A DNA stretch of 25,453 bases, taken from contig CALESE010000159.1 of assembly GCA_937907205.1 (NCBI GenBank), forward strand, positions 1-25,453, given 5' to 3'. Source of the DNA: an uncultured Romboutsia sp. (GTDB taxonomy: Bacteria > Bacillota > Clostridia > Peptostreptococcales > Peptostreptococcaceae). Under the pieces are notes generated by a model, which made no database searches, was not told the DNA's origin, and worked only from the letters and a program-made list of their open reading frames with translations. How positions within the stretch are numbered: the first letter of the stretch is position 1; every line of letters begins with the position of its first letter. This document shows, in pieces, positions 22,037-25,453 of the stretch. A program made the position numbers and the translations under genes.

Positions 22037-22318
22037 TTAGAATTTAGGAATAGAAATTTTAGGCATAGCCGGTGTCGACATCTTAGGCATGCTAGGCATC
22101 TTAGGCATCATGCTATTGTATCTCTTATCCTGATCTTTTTGTTCCTTTTCTTCTTTCTTTTGGATATCTTTTATATTAGCAAGATACTCTTCATATATCC
22201 AGTAAGGCATTCTAAGTATCTCACTAGGTTGTATGTGATATTCTCTGCAGATGAAAAGATCATTTCTTACCGAAGCGGCGACGCTTACTTTGTACATGGA
22301 ATAAAGCCCCAACTCCAT
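22037..22318 (-). CDS. Small protein overlapping the gp26-like gene, possible tail assembly/hub chaperone
   Basis: A 93-residue ORF whose first 59 bases overlap the end of the gp26-like gene in the +1 frame. The middle (REYHIQPSEILRMPYWIYEE) has the 'P-S-E-I-x-R-M-P-Y-W' look of small phage tail-assembly or hub-associated proteins. Residues about 47-67 are a charged helix (IQKKEEKEQKDQDK). The tail is a Met/Pro repeat (MPKMPSMPKM). The first 18 residues (MELGLYSMYKVSVAASVR) are encoded where the other frame is also coding, so the true start is uncertain. The protein may begin at ATG 22318, start internally, or be made as a frameshift extension of the upstream protein. Confidence 0.7.
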   Translation of the reverse strand: MELGLYSMYKVSVAASVRNDLFICREYHIQPSEILRMPYWIYEEYLANIKDIQKKEEKEQKDQDKRYNSMMPKMPSMPKMSTPAMPKISIPKF

Positions 22319-23399
22319 CTGGAAACCTGATATCTGAAGTTACCTCCTCTCCACAACTTGGACATTTAGTAAGCAATTTAGTCTTAGGAGTAACAATAAT
22401 ATTCTTAAGAACTTCATCCATAAATTCAAACTGGTCAATAGAAAGAGAATCAAATGCCATCTTAAGTTGTTTCATCTGTCTCTTACTGATTTCATCATCC
22501 TTAGAAATCTTAGGTGTCATCCAAGAAACAAAACGAATAAATACTGGATCTATCTTTGTATTTCTGTTTTCTTGAAGCTTACGTATCATCCAAGCCTTGA
22601 TGTTTGCATCCTTTTCCAAAGTTGGTACATACAAAGTAATAGGATCACCTTCTACTTCATATTCTGATGGATCAATTGCCCAAGTACGAGAAGTCTGGTC
22701 ATAATATGAAATTACTTCTTCATCTGGCATATCATACATCAATGCATCAGAAGTCAAATTGAATTCTACTGGGGTTTCACACTCAGGACAATCCTCATAA
22801 TATGAAATATTTGACTCACCATCTTGGAATGTGTATTCTCTTACAAGAAGTAAGAAGAAGAATCTGTCCCAAGAGCAAATGTTGTGCCAAGGAATAGGAC
22901 GATCTGTACTATCCTTAATCTGCAAACAAGTCTTCAATACCTCGTTAAATACTTCATCGATACTATTACCATTCTGATCATCAATCATAGACCAGTTACG
23001 AATAGCTTCTACTGTTGCTGGACGAATATAGAATGACCAATCAGATGGATAGAAAATATCACGTTCACCTAACAATGTTCTATCTACTGGCAGCCATCCT
23101 TCACGAACTCTTGTAGTATCTCCAATTTTCTGACCAATTCTTGAAAGATTCTGTGATTTGATGAATTCTTTATCACGTTCTCTCTCTTCATTTGACATAG
23201 CCCCAGGAAGTCTGTTCAACTTCTTTCCTATCATTTGAGTAGCCATATTAGTAGAAGGAGCTTCTTCAGCTACATCATCATATACTTCTTGCTGTACTCC
23301 TCCATCTGCTTCCATATTCAAATCATTACCAAGATCTCCAATTTGAGCAGCTAATGTTTGTTCTGTTTCTTCTTGTGTTTGTTTTCTACGTATTGCCAT
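22260..23399 (-). CDS. Probable baseplate hub protein, T4 gp26-like (zinc-binding)
   Basis: A 379-residue protein with two CPxC pairs, CPEC (204-207) and CPSC (346-349), which could form zinc sites. The central part (FYPSDWSFYIRPATVEAIRNW, then SIDEVFNEVLKTCLQI) has the look of the T4_baseplate family typified by gp26, and the YEDCPECETPVEFNL segment agrees with it. T4 gp26 is about 208 residues, so this is longer, with an acidic disordered N-terminus (1-60) and a basic tail (SKRRRFGKK). The assignment is from memory of the family pattern and the tail-gene context. Its stop lies inside the following small ORF. It starts at ATG 23399 after ATTAATAAAT. Confidence 0.55.
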   Translation of the reverse strand: MAIRRKQTQEETEQTLAAQIGDLGNDLNMEADGGVQQEVYDDVAEEAPSTNMATQMIGKKLNRLPGAMSNEERERDKEFIKSQNLSRIGQKIGDTTRVREGWLPVDRTLLGERDIFYPSDWSFYIRPATVEAIRNWSMIDDQNGNSIDEVFNEVLKTCLQIKDSTDRPIPWHNICSWDRFFFLLLVREYTFQDGESNISYYEDCPECETPVEFNLTSDALMYDMPDEEVISYYDQTSRTWAIDPSEYEVEGDPITLYVPTLEKDANIKAWMIRKLQENRNTKIDPVFIRFVSWMTPKISKDDEISKRQMKQLKMAFDSLSIDQFEFMDEVLKNIIVTPKTKLLTKCPSCGEEVTSDIRFPDGVGALFHVQSKRRRFGKK

Positions 23400-23460
23400 A
23401 TTTATTAATCAAATTTGATTTTTTATTTCCTCACTTAAAAAATAAAGTTATTTGTTTTAG

Positions 23461-25170
23461 TTAAAAGACTTGTTCATATTCGGATGCATGTACTATTACT
23501 TGACCTGTACATAAACTTTTCTTAATGTTTTCTTTATTGATTTTCTTATTCTTTACACTTACTCTTATTTTATGGTCAAATCTGTCATCAGGCATAGGTC
23601 CATGATTGATAATTATGATAGTTCTGTTGTTTGCCATAGAAGTCTGAAGCATTTCTAACATCATATCTTTCATGTTGTCATCCATGTTCGAAAAAAGTTC
23701 ATCAAGTCCTATTATATTAAAATTGACATTTGCAATGACATTCTGAAGAATTCCAAAAATGATACAGATATCTAAGGTCTTCTTCTGTCCAGTCGATAAG
23801 TCTTTATATGAAATTTCTTTTTCATTATTGTCTATGAATATATGACACTTGAATTCTTGGTCAAATTTGACAGAATAGTTTTGTTCAAGCTTATTGAGAT
23901 ACTTAGATATTGAATTGTTGATATGTGGTATCATAGAATCAAGCAACTTGTATCGTAATGACTTAGTGAACAATTCTGACAAATCATTCCATTCACCTTG
24001 TTCTAATTCATTATCTAATGATTCTTGTTGCAATCTTTCTAGCTTGTCTTTAGCTTCTGATATCAAATTGTCAAAATTATCTTTCATTAACTTAAGATTA
24101 GAATTGTAAGTTGATACTTTAGTATCAATAGAATGAATTTCGGATTTAATATCAGAAATAAGTGTATCATATTTCTTGTTTACTACATCTATCTTATCAT
24201 TTATAGATAGAATTTCTTTAGATACTTCTTCTATCTTATCATTCCAATCATGCCAAACTTTAGCATAATCATTCATTTTATTGAGATATTCATCTATTTT
24301 TGATTTCTCAATATCATGGCCACATGTAGGGCATTTACCAGATTTGAATTTTTCATACATCTGTTTCTGTTGCTTTCCCAAAGTAGCTGCTTCTGTTCTC
24401 TTATCAACAAATTCAGATTTCTTTTTCTCTAATTCTCTTTTTTGCTCTACTGTTGCATTAACTTTTTGCTTATGCTCTTCTTTTACAGATTTTCCTTGTT
24501 CAATCAAGTCATTTCTTCGCTTGTCTAAACCAGTTATATCTATTGATGTTGCAAGTTTCTGCTGCTGATTTTCTTTCTTCTTTTTTAAGGATTCTATCTG
24601 ATTAGAAGTTTCTTGTATCAATGCTTGCAATTCTGTTCCTCTCTTTACTACATCTCTTTTTTCTTCTACTACTTCATCATTATAAGTGGTAAAAGTCTTA
24701 AACCCAAATACATCATCAAGAAAACATTTTGTTTGAAATGGGTTCATGCTTGCTAATGACATAAACTGGTTGAATGATATGATACACATCCTTTCTATTG
24801 CAATTCTTGGTACATCATAATATTCTTCTAGAATTTTCTGATAATCATTCTTAGATGGTGCTTGCAAATCCTTTCCATCTATCTTCGCTACCATTTCTGA
24901 ATAACATTGTCTAGATATATAGATATCATGTTTTCCAGAAGTAAGCCATAATTCAACTTTATAGTCTTTGGTATTCCAAGCAATCAAATTGGGGTTCTTA
25001 TGATCTTTTATGGTACCATAAAGTCCAAACAGAATAGCTTCAAGCAGGCTGGTTTTGCCACTCCCAATAGGTCCTGATAGCTTTATCATACCATTCAACT
25101 CATTAAAGTCGAATTCTTGTGTACCATAAATTGATTTGAAGTTTGTTATCTTAATCTTATTTATTTTCAT
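23461..25170 (-). CDS. 46: Recombination endonuclease subunit gp46 (SbcC/Rad50-like)
   Basis: This is the ATPase subunit of the gp46/gp47 nuclease, which resects DNA ends for recombination-dependent replication. Walker A is GPIGSGKTSLLEA (33-45). Two coiled-coil arms flank a zinc hook, CPTCGHD (Cys280, Cys283). The C-terminal lobe has the ABC signature DLSTGQKKTLDICI and Walker B with D-loop IIGLDELFSNMDD. The switch His is in INHGPM. At 569 residues it equals the T4 gp46 length (about 560). It overlaps the gp47 stop by ATGA (25170-25167), indicating coupled translation. The 61-base gap after its stop has no clear terminator, so transcription may continue into the gp26-like gene. Confidence 0.95.
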   Translation of the reverse strand: MKINKIKITNFKSIYGTQEFDFNELNGMIKLSGPIGSGKTSLLEAILFGLYGTIKDHKNPNLIAWNTKDYKVELWLTSGKHDIYISRQCYSEMVAKIDGKDLQAPSKNDYQKILEEYYDVPRIAIERMCIISFNQFMSLASMNPFQTKCFLDDVFGFKTFTTYNDEVVEEKRDVVKRGTELQALIQETSNQIESLKKKKENQQQKLATSIDITGLDKRRNDLIEQGKSVKEEHKQKVNATVEQKRELEKKKSEFVDKRTEAATLGKQQKQMYEKFKSGKCPTCGHDIEKSKIDEYLNKMNDYAKVWHDWNDKIEEVSKEILSINDKIDVVNKKYDTLISDIKSEIHSIDTKVSTYNSNLKLMKDNFDNLISEAKDKLERLQQESLDNELEQGEWNDLSELFTKSLRYKLLDSMIPHINNSISKYLNKLEQNYSVKFDQEFKCHIFIDNNEKEISYKDLSTGQKKTLDICIIFGILQNVIANVNFNIIGLDELFSNMDDNMKDMMLEMLQTSMANNRTIIIINHGPMPDDRFDHKIRVSVKNKKINKENIKKSLCTGQVIVHASEYEQVF

Positions 25171-25453
25171 TTTCCTCTTTCTTCTATCTTTTCTTTAATT
25201 GTTTCATACTTACTATATAGATTCTTTGGAATGTTGCTGTCAATATATTTCTTTATATCTTGGTTCATGTCAATTCCAACTTCATCATCATTTATCATCA
25301 TCTTATCTATTGCTACTACTCTTATAGATATTCCAGGATTATTCAGTTTCAGTTCTTTTACTTTCTCAATGTATTTTGCTTTATTGATTAAATCTTTATC
25401 AATATATAGCTGAACAAAGCAATTATCAAAATTAGTAAGATTAAAGATTTCTT
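25167..25453 (-). CDS. 47: Recombination endonuclease subunit gp47 (SbcD/Mre11-like), C-terminal part
   Basis: On the minus strand the window edge is open and reads EIFNLTNFDNCFVQLYIDKD, continuing to KYETIKEKIEERGK and a TGA at 25169-25167 that overlaps the gp46 start. About 94 residues are present; the phosphoesterase domain lies outside the window. The assignment rests mainly on the 4-base overlap with gp46, as T4 genes 47 and 46 are adjacent in this order, and on the C-terminal capping-domain-like composition. Confidence 0.75.
   Translation of the reverse strand, partial: EIFNLTNFDNCFVQLYIDKDLINKAKYIEKVKELKLNNPGISIRVVAIDKMMINDDEVGIDMNQDIKKYIDSNIPKNLYSKYETIKEKIEERGK

Noticed and set aside
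1..25453. tRNA or rRNA genes
   Set aside because: No cloverleaf or conserved rRNA segment was seen when reading the intergenic regions; they are mostly short and AT-rich.

Overview
The window is a segment of a large, AT-rich, T4-like tailed phage (myovirus) genome. Recognisable T4-type proteins are both topoisomerase II subunits, dCMP deaminase, tail tube (gp19), a giant tail sheath (gp18), major capsid protein (gp23), prohead protease (gp21) fused to a scaffold-like region, a probable gp26-like baseplate hub protein, and the recombination nuclease subunits gp46 and gp47 (partial). Start codons are preceded by A/T-rich leaders (often ATAAA(C/T)ATG) with little Shine-Dalgarno signal. Of 21 stop codons examined, 17 are TAA, 4 TGA and none TAG. 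These traits fit a phage of a Bacteroidota host, but the host is an inference; no host gene is present.

Plus-strand block, about 1-7907: a small hypothetical gene overlaps the large topoisomerase subunit, followed by the medium subunit. A 536-base stretch (3887-4422) then holds a diverged second copy of the 3' end of the medium-subunit gene, a GC-rich folded element, and a small ORF with no ordinary start codon. dCMP deaminase, a hypothetical protein, a second small ORF without ordinary start, and a HExxH metallopeptidase/VWA protein follow. The block ends at a bidirectional terminator (about 7951-7990) facing the minus-strand block.

Minus-strand block, read from 25453 down to 7997: gp47 C-terminus, gp46, a gp26-like protein overlapping a 93-residue ORF, a homing-endonuclease-like gene, protease-scaffold fusion, capsid protein, sheath, tube, a second homing-endonuclease-like gene, a DNA methyltransferase and a GNAT-like protein. 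A third endonuclease-like gene (16017-17201) is inserted on the opposite strand between capsid and sheath. Most units are separated by strong palindromic terminators, three with the same C(UUAA)G hairpin tip.

Most interesting points: two neighbouring small genes that appear to start at AUA; a 23-base GC-rich motif repeated exactly in two intergenic regions, once within a long hairpin next to the duplicated gene end; the protease-scaffold fusion with nine 12-residue Trp repeats and a plausible self-cleavage site; three related nucleases in the late gene cluster; and a methyltransferase/GNAT pair that could make a modified base.
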